A stretch of DNA of 64,000 bases from Protaetiibacter sp. SSC-01 (GCF_014483895.1 NZ_CP059987.1:248001-312000), one strand, 5' to 3'. Positions 50,833 through 59,078 are shown, numbered from the stretch's first letter. Translations and numbers: made by a program. Notes: generated by a model not told the origin, from the sequence alone.

Positions 50833-52244
50833 CCGAAGGCCCCGAGCGAGTCGACGGCGCTCTCGGCGGCCGCGTGTTCGGGCACGGCCGAGAGGTCTCC
50901 GTCGGCCGCGACGAGCGCCGCGTAGTGCCGCGCGCTGTCCTTCACGATGCGCGTGCCCGTCGGGTAGTCGACGTAGACGAGCCCGAAGCGTGGCCGGTAG
51001 CCGAGCGACCACTCGAAGTTGTCGAAGAGCGACCAATGCGTGTAGCCGACGAGCGGCACCCCGGCCGCCACGGCATCCGCCATCGCCGCGATGTGCTGGC
51101 GCAGGTAGCGGATGCGGCGCACGTCGTGCACGAGCCCGTCGTGCTGCGGCGTCTCGTTCGACACGAGCCCGTTCTCGGTGATCATGATCGGCACCCCGGG
51201 GTACTCGCGGTGCAGGCGCAGCAGCAGCTCGCGCAGCGCGTCGGGCACGATCTCGGTGCCCTCGTCGGAGAGGCGCGACTCCTCGGGCGCGCGCACGACC
51301 TGCCACGGGAAGGGCCGCTCGGGGCCGACCTCGGCGGCCTGCATGACGCGGCGCGTGTAGTAGTTCACGCCGAGGAAGTCGCTGCGCCCGCGGATGGCGG
51401 CCTCGTCGCCGTCGCGGATGACCTCGAGCGGCCCTCCGATCGCGCGCTCCCAGTGCGCGCGCATGTCGTCGGGGTAGCCCTCGCCGAGCAGCGGATCGAG
51501 GAACCAGCGGTTGACGTAGCCGTCGCTGCCCCATGCCGCATCGCGGTCGGCGGGGGAGTCGGATGCCGGCACGCACGGCAGCAGGTTCGGCGCGGCCCCG
51601 ATGCGGCCCGTCACGAGCGGCTTCATCGCGTCGTACGCGGCGCCGTGCGCGAGCAGCACGTGGTGGCCCGCGGCGACGGCGGCGCCGAGGTCGGCGATGC
51701 CGGGCGCGTGGATGCCGAGCTGGTAGCCGAGCAGCTGGATGATCCACGGCTCGTTCTGCGTGATCCACCACGGCACGCGGTCGCCGAGGCGCCGGGCCAC
51801 GGACTCCGCGTAGTGCACGAAGGCGTCGACGCTCGAGCGGTCGACCCAGCCGCGGCGATCCATGAGCGCCTCGGGCATGTCCCAGTGGTTGAGGGTCACG
51901 ACGGGCGCGATGCCGCGCTCGAGCAGCGCGTCGACGATGCGCTCGTAGTGGTCGAGCGCGCGCTGCTCGATGCGGCCGCGGCCGTCGGGCACGACGCGCG
52001 ACCAGCCGATCGAGAACCGGTAGGCGCGCATCCCGAGCTCGGCGAGCAGCTCGACGTCGTCGCGCCAGCGGCGGTACGAGTCGACGGCGATCGCGGCGTC
52101 GCCGCCGCCCTCGATCGCGCCGGGTCGGCGGCAGAACTCGTCCCACACGGAGGGGCCGCGGCCGTCGGCGTCGAGCGACCCCTCGATCTGGTACGCGCTC
52201 GTGGCGGCGCCCCACAGGAAGTCGGGCGGGAAGGGTGCGGTCAT
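50829..52244 (-). CDS. Beta-glucosidase/6-phospho-beta-glycosidase, family GH1
   Basis: A 471-residue cytoplasmic (beta/alpha)8 retaining glycosidase. The N-terminal signature is FLWGAATSAYQIEGS, the acid/base ITQNEPW (E165) and the nucleophile MITENGL (E357). Substrate-binding W/E residues are in HWSLFDNFEWSLGY, where the E-W pair favours non-phosphorylated beta-glucosides. The ATG at 52244 follows GGAGGAGCAG. It is divergent from the third importer, with promoter and operator between, so it probably cleaves the imported beta-glycoside. Confidence 0.95.
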   Translation of the reverse strand: MTAPFPPDFLWGAATSAYQIEGSLDADGRGPSVWDEFCRRPGAIEGGGDAAIAVDSYRRWRDDVELLAELGMRAYRFSIGWSRVVPDGRGRIEQRALDHYERIVDALLERGIAPVVTLNHWDMPEALMDRRGWVDRSSVDAFVHYAESVARRLGDRVPWWITQNEPWIIQLLGYQLGIHAPGIADLGAAVAAGHHVLLAHGAAYDAMKPLVTGRIGAAPNLLPCVPASDSPADRDAAWGSDGYVNRWFLDPLLGEGYPDDMRAHWERAIGGPLEVIRDGDEAAIRGRSDFLGVNYYTRRVMQAAEVGPERPFPWQVVRAPEESRLSDEGTEIVPDALRELLLRLHREYPGVPIMITENGLVSNETPQHDGLVHDVRRIRYLRQHIAAMADAVAAGVPLVGYTHWSLFDNFEWSLGYRPRFGLVYVDYPTGTRIVKDSARHYAALVAADGDLSAVPEHAAAESAVDSLGAFG

Positions 52245-52267
52245 GCTCTGCTCCTCCGGTCAATCCC

Positions 52268-52297
52268 TTGCAGGGCGCTCCCGGACCGACCTATAGT
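52268..52297 (+). promoter_or_regulatory. Promoter of the third importer operon
   Basis: TTGCAG-N18-TATAGT, with the -10 at 52292-52297. The LacI operator starts 15 bp after the -10, covering the expected start site. Confidence 0.65.
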
Positions 52298-52311
52298 GCT
52301 CACGACGCCCA

Positions 52312-52329
52312 TGTGGAATCGTTACCACA
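52312..52329. promoter_or_regulatory. LacI-type operator in the GH1/importer divergent region
   Basis: TGTGGAATC-GTTACCACA, one of the best-conserved sites, with five-base perfect outer arms and central CG. It lies 68 bp from the GH1 start and 78 bp from the permease start. Confidence 0.75.
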
Positions 52330-52406
52330 TTCCTGCGGCCGAGTCGATGTCGCCTCACGAGGGGAGCCCCGTTGAACACAACCCGAAGCGCCGTGGAGGC
52401 CACCTG

Positions 52407-53357
52407 ATGGCCAACACGACGACCGTCGAGACGGCGGCCGGGCCGCGCGTCTTCAAGACGAGCAAGTACAACAGGCGCGAGACGACCGCCGCGTACCTCT
52501 TCATCTCGCCGTGGATCATCGGCTTCCTCGTGTTCACGCTCGGGGCGATGATCTACAGCCTCGTGATCTCGTTCAGCCACTACCAGCTCGCCACCAACAC
52601 GGCGCGGCCGGCGGGGCTGTCGAACTACGAAGCGCTCATCGAGGACCCGAAGGTCATGATGTCGCTCGGCAACACGCTCTACTACGCCGTGCTCGCCGTG
52701 CCGCTCGAGATCGTCTTCGCGCTCTTCCTCGCGATGCTGCTCAACCGCGTGGGCCGGGGCGCGGGCCTCTTCCGCACCCTGTACTACCTGCCGAAGATGA
52801 CGCCCGCGGTGGCCACCGCATCCGTGTTCTTCCTGCTGCTCAACGGCAACCAGGGCGCGATCAACAAGGGCCTCGCCGCGATCGGCATCCAGGGCCCGCA
52901 GTGGCTGCTCGACCCCAACTGGGTGAAGCCGTCGATCGTGATCATGACCCTGTGGGGCGTGAGCGGCACGATGGTGATCCTGCTCGCGGCGCTCAAGAAC
53001 GTGCCGAAGGACCTCTACGAGGTCGCGCAGATCGACGGAGCCGGGCCCGTGCGGCGCTTCTTCTCGATCACGCTCCCGATGATCTCCGGCGCCCTGTTCT
53101 TCAACGTGATCGTGCTCACGATCGCGGCGCTGCAGACCTTCGACCAGGCGTATCTGCTGTTCTACCGCGACCAGGTGCAGGGGGCGTCGGATGCGTCGCT
53201 CTTCTACGCGATCTACCTGTTCCAGCAGGCGTTCCGCCAGTTCAACTTCGGGTTCGCCGCCGCCATGGCCTGGCTGCTGTTCGTGATCATCATGATCATC
53301 TCGCTCATCCAGGTGAAGGTCGGCAACCGTTTCGTCTACTACGAGAGCGAGCGCTGA
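52407..53357 (+). CDS. ABC sugar permease, MalF type (3)
   Basis: A 316-residue six-helix permease. The first helix is about residues 28-50 (LFISPWIIGFLVFTLGAM) and the EAA loop YEVAQIDGAGPVRRFFSI. GTGGAGGCC precedes the ATG at 52407. An in-frame extension upstream would cross the operator. It ends TGATG with the next permease. Here the permeases come first and the binding protein follows after a terminator. Confidence 0.94.
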   Translation: MANTTTVETAAGPRVFKTSKYNRRETTAAYLFISPWIIGFLVFTLGAMIYSLVISFSHYQLATNTARPAGLSNYEALIEDPKVMMSLGNTLYYAVLAVPLEIVFALFLAMLLNRVGRGAGLFRTLYYLPKMTPAVATASVFFLLLNGNQGAINKGLAAIGIQGPQWLLDPNWVKPSIVIMTLWGVSGTMVILLAALKNVPKDLYEVAQIDGAGPVRRFFSITLPMISGALFFNVIVLTIAALQTFDQAYLLFYRDQVQGASDASLFYAIYLFQQAFRQFNFGFAAAMAWLLFVIIMIISLIQVKVGNRFVYYESER

Positions 53358-54283
53358 TGTCCGTCGACACCTCCGCCGTCGCCCCCGCCATCTCGAGCGC
53401 GGGCAAGGACCGTCCCCAGATCACGAAGCCGCCGCGGCGCGTCGGCTCGATCATCGGGCAGGTGGTGCGCTGGGTGCTGCTCGTCGGCTTCGCCCTGCTG
53501 TTCCTCTACCCCTTCGCATGGCTGCTCGCGGCGAGCTTCAAGCCGCGCGGTCAGGTCTTCGACAACTCGCTCATCCCGAAGACCTTCCAGCCCGAGAACT
53601 ACGCGAACGTGTGGGCCGAGCTGCCGCTGCTCAACTGGGTGGGCAACAGCCTCCTCATCGCGATCCTCGCCGCGGCGTTCGTCACGGTGTCGAGTTCGCT
53701 CGTGGCGTGGGGGTTCGCCTACTTCAAGTTCCCCGGGCGCAACATCCTCTTCGGGCTCGTGCTCGCGACGATGATGCTGCCCGGTGCCGTGACCCTCGTG
53801 CCGCAGTACCTCATCTGGAACAACCTGGGGTTCGTCGGCACGAACGTGCCGCTGTGGGGCATGAACCTCTTCGGCTCGGCCTTCTACATCTTCCTGCAGC
53901 GCCAGTTCTTCCTCGGCCTGCCGCGGGAGATCTTCGAGGCGGCGCGCGTCGACGGCGTGAGCTACTGGGGCATGTTCTGGCGGATGGCATTCCCGCTGTC
54001 GATCCCGTCGTTCATCATCGTGTTCCTGTTCGAGTTCCAGGCGAGCTGGAACAACCTGCAGGCGGCGCTCATCTACCTGAACGCCGGCGGCCAGGACGGC
54101 TACACCGTGCCGCTCGGCATCGCGTCCGCCATGACGCGCTACAGCCCGACGAACGGCGGACACGGCGACTACCAGTACGTGATGGTGGCCGCGCTGCTCG
54201 TCACGCTGCCGATGCTCATCCTGTTCGCCTTCGGCCAGCGCTACTTCATCGAGGGGGTGGCCACGCAGGGTCGCAAGGGCTGA
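53357..54283 (+). CDS. ABC sugar permease, MalG type (3)
   Basis: A 308-residue permease with six helices, the EAA loop FEAARVDGVSYWGMFWRM and the C-terminal IEGVATQGRKG. It is coupled to the previous permease by a one-base overlap. A long hairpin 24 bases downstream ends the operon before the binding-protein gene. Confidence 0.94.
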   Translation: MSVDTSAVAPAISSAGKDRPQITKPPRRVGSIIGQVVRWVLLVGFALLFLYPFAWLLAASFKPRGQVFDNSLIPKTFQPENYANVWAELPLLNWVGNSLLIAILAAAFVTVSSSLVAWGFAYFKFPGRNILFGLVLATMMLPGAVTLVPQYLIWNNLGFVGTNVPLWGMNLFGSAFYIFLQRQFFLGLPREIFEAARVDGVSYWGMFWRMAFPLSIPSFIIVFLFEFQASWNNLQAALIYLNAGGQDGYTVPLGIASAMTRYSPTNGGHGDYQYVMVAALLVTLPMLILFAFGQRYFIEGVATQGRKG

Positions 54284-54306
54284 GCGCGCGCTCGGTGACC
54301 GTCGTC

Positions 54307-54346
54307 GGGCGGGTCGTGCTGGGATCGATTCCAGCGCGATCCGCCC
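54307..54346 (+). terminator. Long hairpin ending the permease operon
   Basis: GGGCGGGTCGTGCTGG-N8-CCAGCGCGATCCGCCC pairs over 16 bases with two G-U pairs. It lies between permease 3 and the separately promoted binding-protein gene. No U-tract is present, as is usual in such GC-rich genomes. Confidence 0.65.
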
Positions 54347-54417
54347 GTCGTCGTCTGCGCGGATGCGGCGGGCGCGTCACGATTCCGTTGCATCCCCAGC
54401 AAAAACCGGCGAACCCC

Positions 54418-54446
54418 TTGCTCGCGCGCGAGGACTGGGGTAGCTT
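54418..54446 (+). promoter_or_regulatory. Promoter of the third sugar-binding protein
   Basis: TTGCTC-N17-TAGCTT, with the -10 at 54441-54446, immediately upstream of the LacI operator. It shows the binding protein has its own regulated promoter apart from its permeases. Confidence 0.6.
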
Positions 54447-54452
54447 CCCGAA

Positions 54453-54470
54453 TGTGGGATGGTTCCCACA
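54453..54470. promoter_or_regulatory. LacI-type operator before the third sugar-binding protein
   Basis: TGTGGGATG-GTTCCCACA: six-base perfect outer arms, with centre GG in place of CG. It begins seven bases after the -10, the same geometry as at the ROK1 and importer promoters. Confidence 0.72.
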
Positions 54471-54538
54471 TCCAGTCACGTTCCGTTGCGCTCGATGGCG
54501 AGGACGCCGCGAGCTCGCAGCTCCGAGAGGACATTTCG

Positions 54539-55915
54539 ATGAAGAAAACCAAGCAGATGCTGCTGGCCGCCACGGCCGGTGCGGCGCTGTTCACGCTCAC
54601 CGCGTGCGGAGGCGGCGGAGGCGGCGGGGGCGCCGCGGCCGACTTCAGCAAGGACTACTCCGGCACCCTCAGCGTCTGGGGCTTCGAGAACGCGGATGAA
54701 GTGGGCACGTCGCGCATCGACGTCGCCGACAAGACCGTGGGCGAGAACGACGTCACGGTCGAGCTCGAAGGCGCCGCGTTCGACGCCCAGAAGTTCACGA
54801 CCCGCGCCGCGAGCGGCAACATCCCCGACGTCGTGCAGATGGACCGCAAGTTCGTCACGACCTACGCGGCCCAGGGCCTCGTCATGCCGCTCGACAAGTG
54901 CTTCGCGCTCTACGACCTCGACCCGCAGGAGTACTGGTACCCGCAGGTCGTCGACGACGTCACCTACGACGGCAGCGTCTACGCGGTTCCGCAGTTCTAC
55001 CAGCCGCCGGCCATCCTGCTGAACACCCGCGTCATGGACGAGGCGGGCGTCACCGTCGAGGACATGGACACCTCGAACCCCGAGGCCTTCCTCGAGGCCG
55101 TCAAGAAGATGACCGTCATGGACGGCCAGAACCCCGTGCGCATGGGCTTCGACCCGCAGGGACCGCAGAAGGCGGGCCTGTGGATGCTGAGCTTCGGCGG
55201 CGGCACGATCGACGGCGACGGCAAGCCGACGCTCGACGACGAGAACAACGTCAAGGCGATCGAGTTCCTCAAGGAGATCTACGACGCGCAGGGCGGCTAC
55301 GCCAACGCGAAGAGCTTCGTTGATTCGTTCGACGTGTTCGGCGACAACAACTCCTACGTCGCCGACCAGGTCGGTGCCGCGGTGTTCGACCAGTGGTACG
55401 TGAACGTGCTCACCTCCTACGCGGAGCAGGTCGAGATCGGCGCCACCCCCGTCATGACGCAGGACGGCCAGCCCTTCACGGTCGCGAGCGGCTCGTCGTT
55501 CGTCATCCCGACGTCGGCGAAGAACCCCTCGGCCGCGTGCGCCTGGCTCCTCTCGCTCACCTCGGCTGAGGCCTGGCAGGCGGCCGGCGAGGCCCGCAAC
55601 GAGACGACCATCAACGACCCGGGCCGCCACGGCATCAACGCGGGCCTCTTCACCGGCTCGCCCGAGTCCGACCAGGCGATCCGCGAGGCCTACGTCAAGC
55701 CGAGCGACTTCCCCGGCTTCGACCAGACGATCGCCGCGTACTACGACGTCGCGGCGAGCGGCCAGTCGTTCGGTTCGTCGCCCGCCGGTCAGCAGATCGA
55801 GAGCGAGCTGCAGAACGCGGTGACCTCGGCCCTGCTCGGCGAGAAGTCGGCGGCCGACGCACTCAAGGACGCCCAGGCGGCGGCCCAGCGCGCGTACGAC
55901 CAGGTCGCCGGCTGA
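54539..55915 (+). CDS. ABC importer sugar-binding lipoprotein (3)
   Basis: A 458-residue family 1 solute-binding protein. The signal peptide MKKTKQMLLAATAGAALFTLTAC has a lipobox LTAC and is followed by an eight-glycine linker. The mature domain includes GTLSVWGFENADEVG and the ligand-cleft segment YAVPQFYQPPAILLNTRVMDEAGV. GAGAGGAC precedes the ATG. It serves the permeases at 52407 and 53357 although a terminator and a new promoter intervene. A hairpin follows the stop. Confidence 0.93.
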   Translation: MKKTKQMLLAATAGAALFTLTACGGGGGGGGAAADFSKDYSGTLSVWGFENADEVGTSRIDVADKTVGENDVTVELEGAAFDAQKFTTRAASGNIPDVVQMDRKFVTTYAAQGLVMPLDKCFALYDLDPQEYWYPQVVDDVTYDGSVYAVPQFYQPPAILLNTRVMDEAGVTVEDMDTSNPEAFLEAVKKMTVMDGQNPVRMGFDPQGPQKAGLWMLSFGGGTIDGDGKPTLDDENNVKAIEFLKEIYDAQGGYANAKSFVDSFDVFGDNNSYVADQVGAAVFDQWYVNVLTSYAEQVEIGATPVMTQDGQPFTVASGSSFVIPTSAKNPSAACAWLLSLTSAEAWQAAGEARNETTINDPGRHGINAGLFTGSPESDQAIREAYVKPSDFPGFDQTIAAYYDVAASGQSFGSSPAGQQIESELQNAVTSALLGEKSAADALKDAQAAAQRAYDQVAG

Positions 55916-55933
55916 TCTTCAGCCGACCCGACG

Positions 55934-55965
55934 GAGGCGGGCGGTCCCACGGGGCCGCCCGCCTC
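55934..55965 (+). terminator. Hairpin after the third sugar-binding protein
   Basis: GAGGCGGGCGG-N10-CCGCCCGCCTC is an 11-bp perfect stem starting 19 bases after the stop. It is placed like the hairpin after the second binding protein at 14603. Confidence 0.65.
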
Positions 55966-55988
55966 TCGGCGTCCCGGGAGGTCGCCCG

Positions 55989-57068
55989 ATGAGCGAGCGG
56001 ATGCCGCACGCGGCCCTCGAGGCGGCGGTCGCCTCCGCCGTCGGCGCGGGCCACGGAGCGCACGTCGCGGTCGACGAGGTGCACCGCGACGGCATCGACT
56101 ACGACGCGTTCCTCGCGCACCGGGCCGTGCATCGCATCCGGGGCACCGCGCGCGTCGACGGCGAGCCGGTGCCGTGGTCGCTCGTCGAGAAGGTGACGGA
56201 GGGCCCCGCGTTCGCATCGCCGTACCTCTACGACAACGCCGAGCGCGAGCACGCGGCCTACACCTCGGGCCTGCTCGCCGAGCTCGCGCCGCGCGTGCGC
56301 GCGCCGGCGCTGCGCGGTGCCGAATGCGATGCCGAGGGCCGCATCACGCTGTGGCTCGAGGACGTGCCCGCGCCCGCGCGCCCGCTCGGGGCGGACGCGC
56401 TTCTGGCCGCAGCGCGCGACCTCGGCGGGCTCGCCGCCGAGTGGGTGGGCCGCGTGCCGCACGAGGAGTGGCTCTTCACGGGATGGATCGACCGACACGG
56501 CCAGCCGGGGGCCGTCGGCGCGGGTCTCGCGGTGCTGCGCAGTCGGCATCCGTCGGCGGTCGCACGGCTCGGCTCCCACCTCGACGCCGCCGTGCCGCTG
56601 CTGCTCGCGCAGCACCGGGTGCGCGGCATCCTCGAGTCGCTGCCGCAGACGCTGTGCCACCACGACGCCGTCGGCGCGAACGTGTTCCAGACCGAGCACG
56701 GCACCGTTCTCATCGACTGGGAGTCGGTGGGGCCCGGCTCGGTGGGGGCCGACCTCGCGTCGCTGCTGTTAGCATCCGTGCGCCGCGGGGATGCGTCGAT
56801 CGCGACCGTGCGCGCCGTGCTCGGCGACGCGCTCGACGCCTACGCCGAGGCGTGCGCGGGCGTCGTGCCGCCCGAGCTCGTTCGCCGCGGCTTCGACGCG
56901 GCCGTCTGCCTGCGCTGGAAGCTCATCGTCGACACGGCGGCCACCCTCGCGAGCGGCGATCCCGCACGACGCGGAAGCGCGCCCGCGGAGGAGCCCGAGC
57001 GCTCCATGGACGAGCTCGTCGGCCTCGTCGACGTGCTCATCGGCGCCGCCGAGCGAACCCTCGGCTGA
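55989..57068 (+). CDS. APH-fold phosphotransferase (aminoglycoside/sugar kinase-like)
   Basis: A 359-residue protein of the APH/choline-kinase fold. The catalytic loop is TLCHHDAVGANVF (Asp and Asn of HxD...N) and the metal motif TVLIDWESVGPGSVGAD. The N-terminal lobe holds VPWSLVEKVTEG as the likely Lys region. It may phosphorylate a sugar, amino sugar or small metabolite; nothing identifies it as a resistance enzyme. GGGAGGTCGCCCG precedes the ATG. It follows the binding-protein gene by 73 bp with a hairpin between, so it could be read through at low level. Confidence 0.85.
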   Translation: MSERMPHAALEAAVASAVGAGHGAHVAVDEVHRDGIDYDAFLAHRAVHRIRGTARVDGEPVPWSLVEKVTEGPAFASPYLYDNAEREHAAYTSGLLAELAPRVRAPALRGAECDAEGRITLWLEDVPAPARPLGADALLAAARDLGGLAAEWVGRVPHEEWLFTGWIDRHGQPGAVGAGLAVLRSRHPSAVARLGSHLDAAVPLLLAQHRVRGILESLPQTLCHHDAVGANVFQTEHGTVLIDWESVGPGSVGADLASLLLASVRRGDASIATVRAVLGDALDAYAEACAGVVPPELVRRGFDAAVCLRWKLIVDTAATLASGDPARRGSAPAEEPERSMDELVGLVDVLIGAAERTLG

Positions 57069-57083
57069 GCGGCGAGCGGCCGC

Positions 57084-57287
57084 TCAGCGGCCCGTCGGCG
57101 GGAGCCGGTCGACGCCGTGTCGGTTGGCCTTGTCGGGCTCAGCCGCTGTCTCGGGCGACGCGTGCGACCCGCCGTGCGGCGACTCGCTCGTGGGGTAGTG
57201 CGGCTCCTCGATCTCGATGGCCGGGTCGCGTTCCTCGGCCGGCGGCAGGTGGTCGAGCGGCTGCCGGATGTTCTCTGGATTGCTCAT
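57084..57287 (-). CDS. Small acidic hypothetical protein, 67 aa
   Basis: The protein MSNPENIRQPLDHLPPAEER... is hydrophilic and rich in Pro, Glu, His and Asp, and probably disordered. No Cys or membrane segment. It is convergent with the APH gene (15-bp gap). The same 13-base element found before the 64-aa acidic protein precedes it at identical spacing, which supports both as real, co-regulated genes. Function unknown. Confidence 0.6.
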   Translation of the reverse strand: MSNPENIRQPLDHLPPAEERDPAIEIEEPHYPTSESPHGGSHASPETAAEPDKANRHGVDRLPPTGR

Positions 57288-57317
57288 GGCGCCAGCATCC
57301 GCCCGCCGTTGCGACGG

Positions 57318-57330
57318 TGACAGGGGGTTG
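57318..57330 (-). promoter_or_regulatory. Second CAACCCCCTGTCA element
   Basis: On the minus strand this 13-mer is identical to that at 26757-26769 and likewise ends 30 bases before the ATG of a small hydrophilic protein. Flanking sequence is not conserved. Confidence 0.45.
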
Positions 57331-57373
57331 CGGATGCGCGCCGAGAGTGGTGAGGTCTGCCGTGCGCTGCGCG

Positions 57374-57796
57374 CTACGACAGCAAGAACTCGCGGTGCGC
57401 GTGATGCGTGCGACGCGTGCTCGCCTGCACGGCATCCGTCTTGGCCCGCGGGATGCCGTCGGCGGGCTCGCTCGGAGCGTCGACCACCGGGATGTCGCCC
57501 GTGTACATCGTGTCGGCGGTGAGCTGGATGCCACCCGTCGAGTTCGAGGAGCGCAGGATCTGCTCGATCCAGTCGCGGCTCAGCGGGCGGGGCTCCGCTT
57601 CGTCGAACTCGAAGCGGATGGGGATGGACGGCTGCATCCAGATGGTCGTGCGGCCGCGGGGTTCGCCTGGGCCGTGCGTCCAGGAGAGGGTGAAGCTCTC
57701 TCCACGACGCAGCTTGGTGACCACCGCGATCTTGAGATGGGAGAGTGTGCGGTCGTCGATGACGATCGCCTGGTCGGCGTAGTGCAAGACGCCCAT
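57374..57796 (-). CDS. DUF7882-like protein (often mis-named DNA ligase)
   Basis: A 140-residue protein. The core IDDRTLSHLKIAVVTKLRRGESFTLSW, TTIWMQPSIPIRFEF and WIEQILRSSNSTGGIQL is typical of small Microbacteriaceae proteins that automated pipelines label ATP-dependent DNA ligase, though no ligase domain is present. The C-terminal 40 residues are variable and disordered. It is probably a stand-alone gene with its own promoter. The function is unknown and the family supports the taxonomic guess. Confidence 0.82.
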   Translation of the reverse strand: MGVLHYADQAIVIDDRTLSHLKIAVVTKLRRGESFTLSWTHGPGEPRGRTTIWMQPSIPIRFEFDEAEPRPLSRDWIEQILRSSNSTGGIQLTADTMYTGDIPVVDAPSEPADGIPRAKTDAVQASTRRTHHAHREFLLS

Positions 57797-57888
57797 GATG
57801 AACCTCGTTCGGTTTCGGCGTGCGATCGGCTCGAAACACCTGAGCGTTCTGAGATGCGAAGACTCGCGACCGACGGATGTCGATTGCT

Positions 57889-57927
57889 TGTCACCCTAGC
57901 CCCCGAACGGGGGACATTGGGGTGACA
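57889..57927. terminator. Nested inverted repeat between the HxlR gene end and the DUF7882 gene
   Basis: Outer arms TGTCACCC/GGGTGACA enclose CCCCC-GAAC-GGGGG. It lies 22 bp past the stop of the minus-strand HxlR gene and upstream of the minus-strand DUF7882-like gene. It could terminate the VOC/HxlR operon or serve as an operator; the sequence alone does not decide. Confidence 0.5.
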
Positions 57928-57948
57928 GTCTGCTGGGCGTGGCCTGGA

Positions 57949-58590
57949 CTACGCCGCGAGGTGGAAGGTGCTCGCGAAGCGGCCGAGCAGCTCGCCCGGC
58001 CCGTGCAGCACCTCGACGACGCCGGATGCGATCGCCCGCTCCGGCGCGAGCTCGCCCGAGATGAGGCGGCGGATGTCGGGGCCGGCCGCGAAGTCGAGGT
58101 CGGCCGGCGCGACACCACGGCGTACGTCGAGGCGGGTGCCGTCGACGCGCACGTGCAGTTCGGCGGGCCCGAGCCGCGCGACGTAGGCCGTCGACGGCAG
58201 CGTGCCTGCGACATCCGCTCGGAATGCCGTGCGCAGCGCCATCGTCATCGAGTCGGGCGTGATCACCTGGCTCTCGCGCGGGTCGCCCATCGCCTTGAAG
58301 CCCCACGCGCCGAGCGCGAGCACGACCGGCTCGAGCTCGCGGCCGTAGGGGGTGAGCTCGTAGACGATCACGCGTGAGCGCGGGGCCCGGCGGATGAGGC
58401 CGGCCTCCTGCAGCTCCTTGAGCCGCGCCGCCAGGATGTTGCTCGGGATGCGGGGCAGACCCGCGGCGAGCTCCCCGTAGCGGCGCGGCCCCACGAGCAG
58501 GTCGCGCACGATGAGCAGCGTCCAGCGCTCGCCCACGAGCTCGAGGGCTCGCGTGACGCCGCAGTACTGCCCGTAGTCGCGCGCGGCCAC
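57949..58590 (-). CDS. HxlR-family regulator with C-terminal sterol-carrier-like domain
   Basis: A 213-residue protein. Residues 1-100 are an HxlR winged helix (YGQYCGVTRALELVGERWTLLIVRDLL, RRYGELAAGLPRIPSNILAARLKEL). The remaining 110 residues form a small alpha/beta domain like SCP2, seen in many long HxlR proteins. The Cys at position 10 is at a site used for redox or electrophile sensing in some members. GTG start, four bases after the VOC stop. It probably autoregulates through CACTTG-N7-CAAGTG upstream of the VOC gene. Confidence 0.9.
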   Translation of the reverse strand: MAARDYGQYCGVTRALELVGERWTLLIVRDLLVGPRRYGELAAGLPRIPSNILAARLKELQEAGLIRRAPRSRVIVYELTPYGRELEPVVLALGAWGFKAMGDPRESQVITPDSMTMALRTAFRADVAGTLPSTAYVARLGPAELHVRVDGTRLDVRRGVAPADLDFAAGPDIRRLISGELAPERAIASGVVEVLHGPGELLGRFASTFHLAA

Positions 58591-58594
58591 CGGG

Positions 58595-59035
58595 TCAGGC
58601 CTGCTGCTGCTCGGCGGCGAACGCCTCCGGACCCTTCTCGGCGGCGACCGGGTCCATCCAGCCGAACTCGAGGATGTTGCCGTCGGGATCGGTGAGCTGG
58701 CGCTGGTACATGAAGCCGTAGTCGGACGGCTCCTCCGCCTCGGTGCCGCCCGCGGCGAGGCCGGCGGCGACGGCGCTGTCGACCTCCTCGCGGCTGTCGA
58801 GGAAGATCGCGGTCGACACGGAGGGGTTCTTCGCGTTGTCGCCGAGGGGCAGCTTGGTGAAGGTCTGGAAGAACTCGCGGCGCAGCAGCATGAAGTAGTT
58901 GTGGCCCTCGTCGATCACGATGCACGCGGCGTTGTGGTCGGTGAAGGCGGGATTCACCGTGCCGCCGACGGCGGTGTAGAACGCCTTCGCGCGCTCCAGG
59001 TCGGTGACGGGCAGGTTGACGAACATCGAGGGCAT
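58595..59035 (-). CDS. VOC-family (glyoxalase-fold) protein
   Basis: A 146-residue vicinal-oxygen-chelate protein with start MPSMFVNLPVTDLERAKAFYTAVGG, PSVSTAIFLDSREEVDSAV and the C-terminal DPDGNILEFGWMDP. It belongs to the subgroup annotated as lactoylglutathione-lyase-like. The metal-ligand pattern is incomplete, so it may bind rather than convert a ligand. The ATG at 59035 is preferred because the longer reading crosses the operator. First gene of a two-gene operon with HxlR. Confidence 0.88.
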   Translation of the reverse strand: MPSMFVNLPVTDLERAKAFYTAVGGTVNPAFTDHNAACIVIDEGHNYFMLLRREFFQTFTKLPLGDNAKNPSVSTAIFLDSREEVDSAVAAGLAAGGTEAEEPSDYGFMYQRQLTDPDGNILEFGWMDPVAAEKGPEAFAAEQQQA

Positions 59036-59078
59036 GGCGGTGTCTTCTCTCGTGGCGTGCGTATGTGGACGGTGTCCA

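Noticed and set aside
55989-57068. Aminoglycoside resistance gene
   Set aside because: The APH fold is shared by many metabolic kinases, the locus is a sugar-import region and no resistance-gene hallmark is visible.
57374-57796. ATP-dependent DNA ligase
   Set aside because: This is the usual automatic label for the family, but the 140-residue protein has no ligase KxDG motif or nucleotidyltransferase domain.
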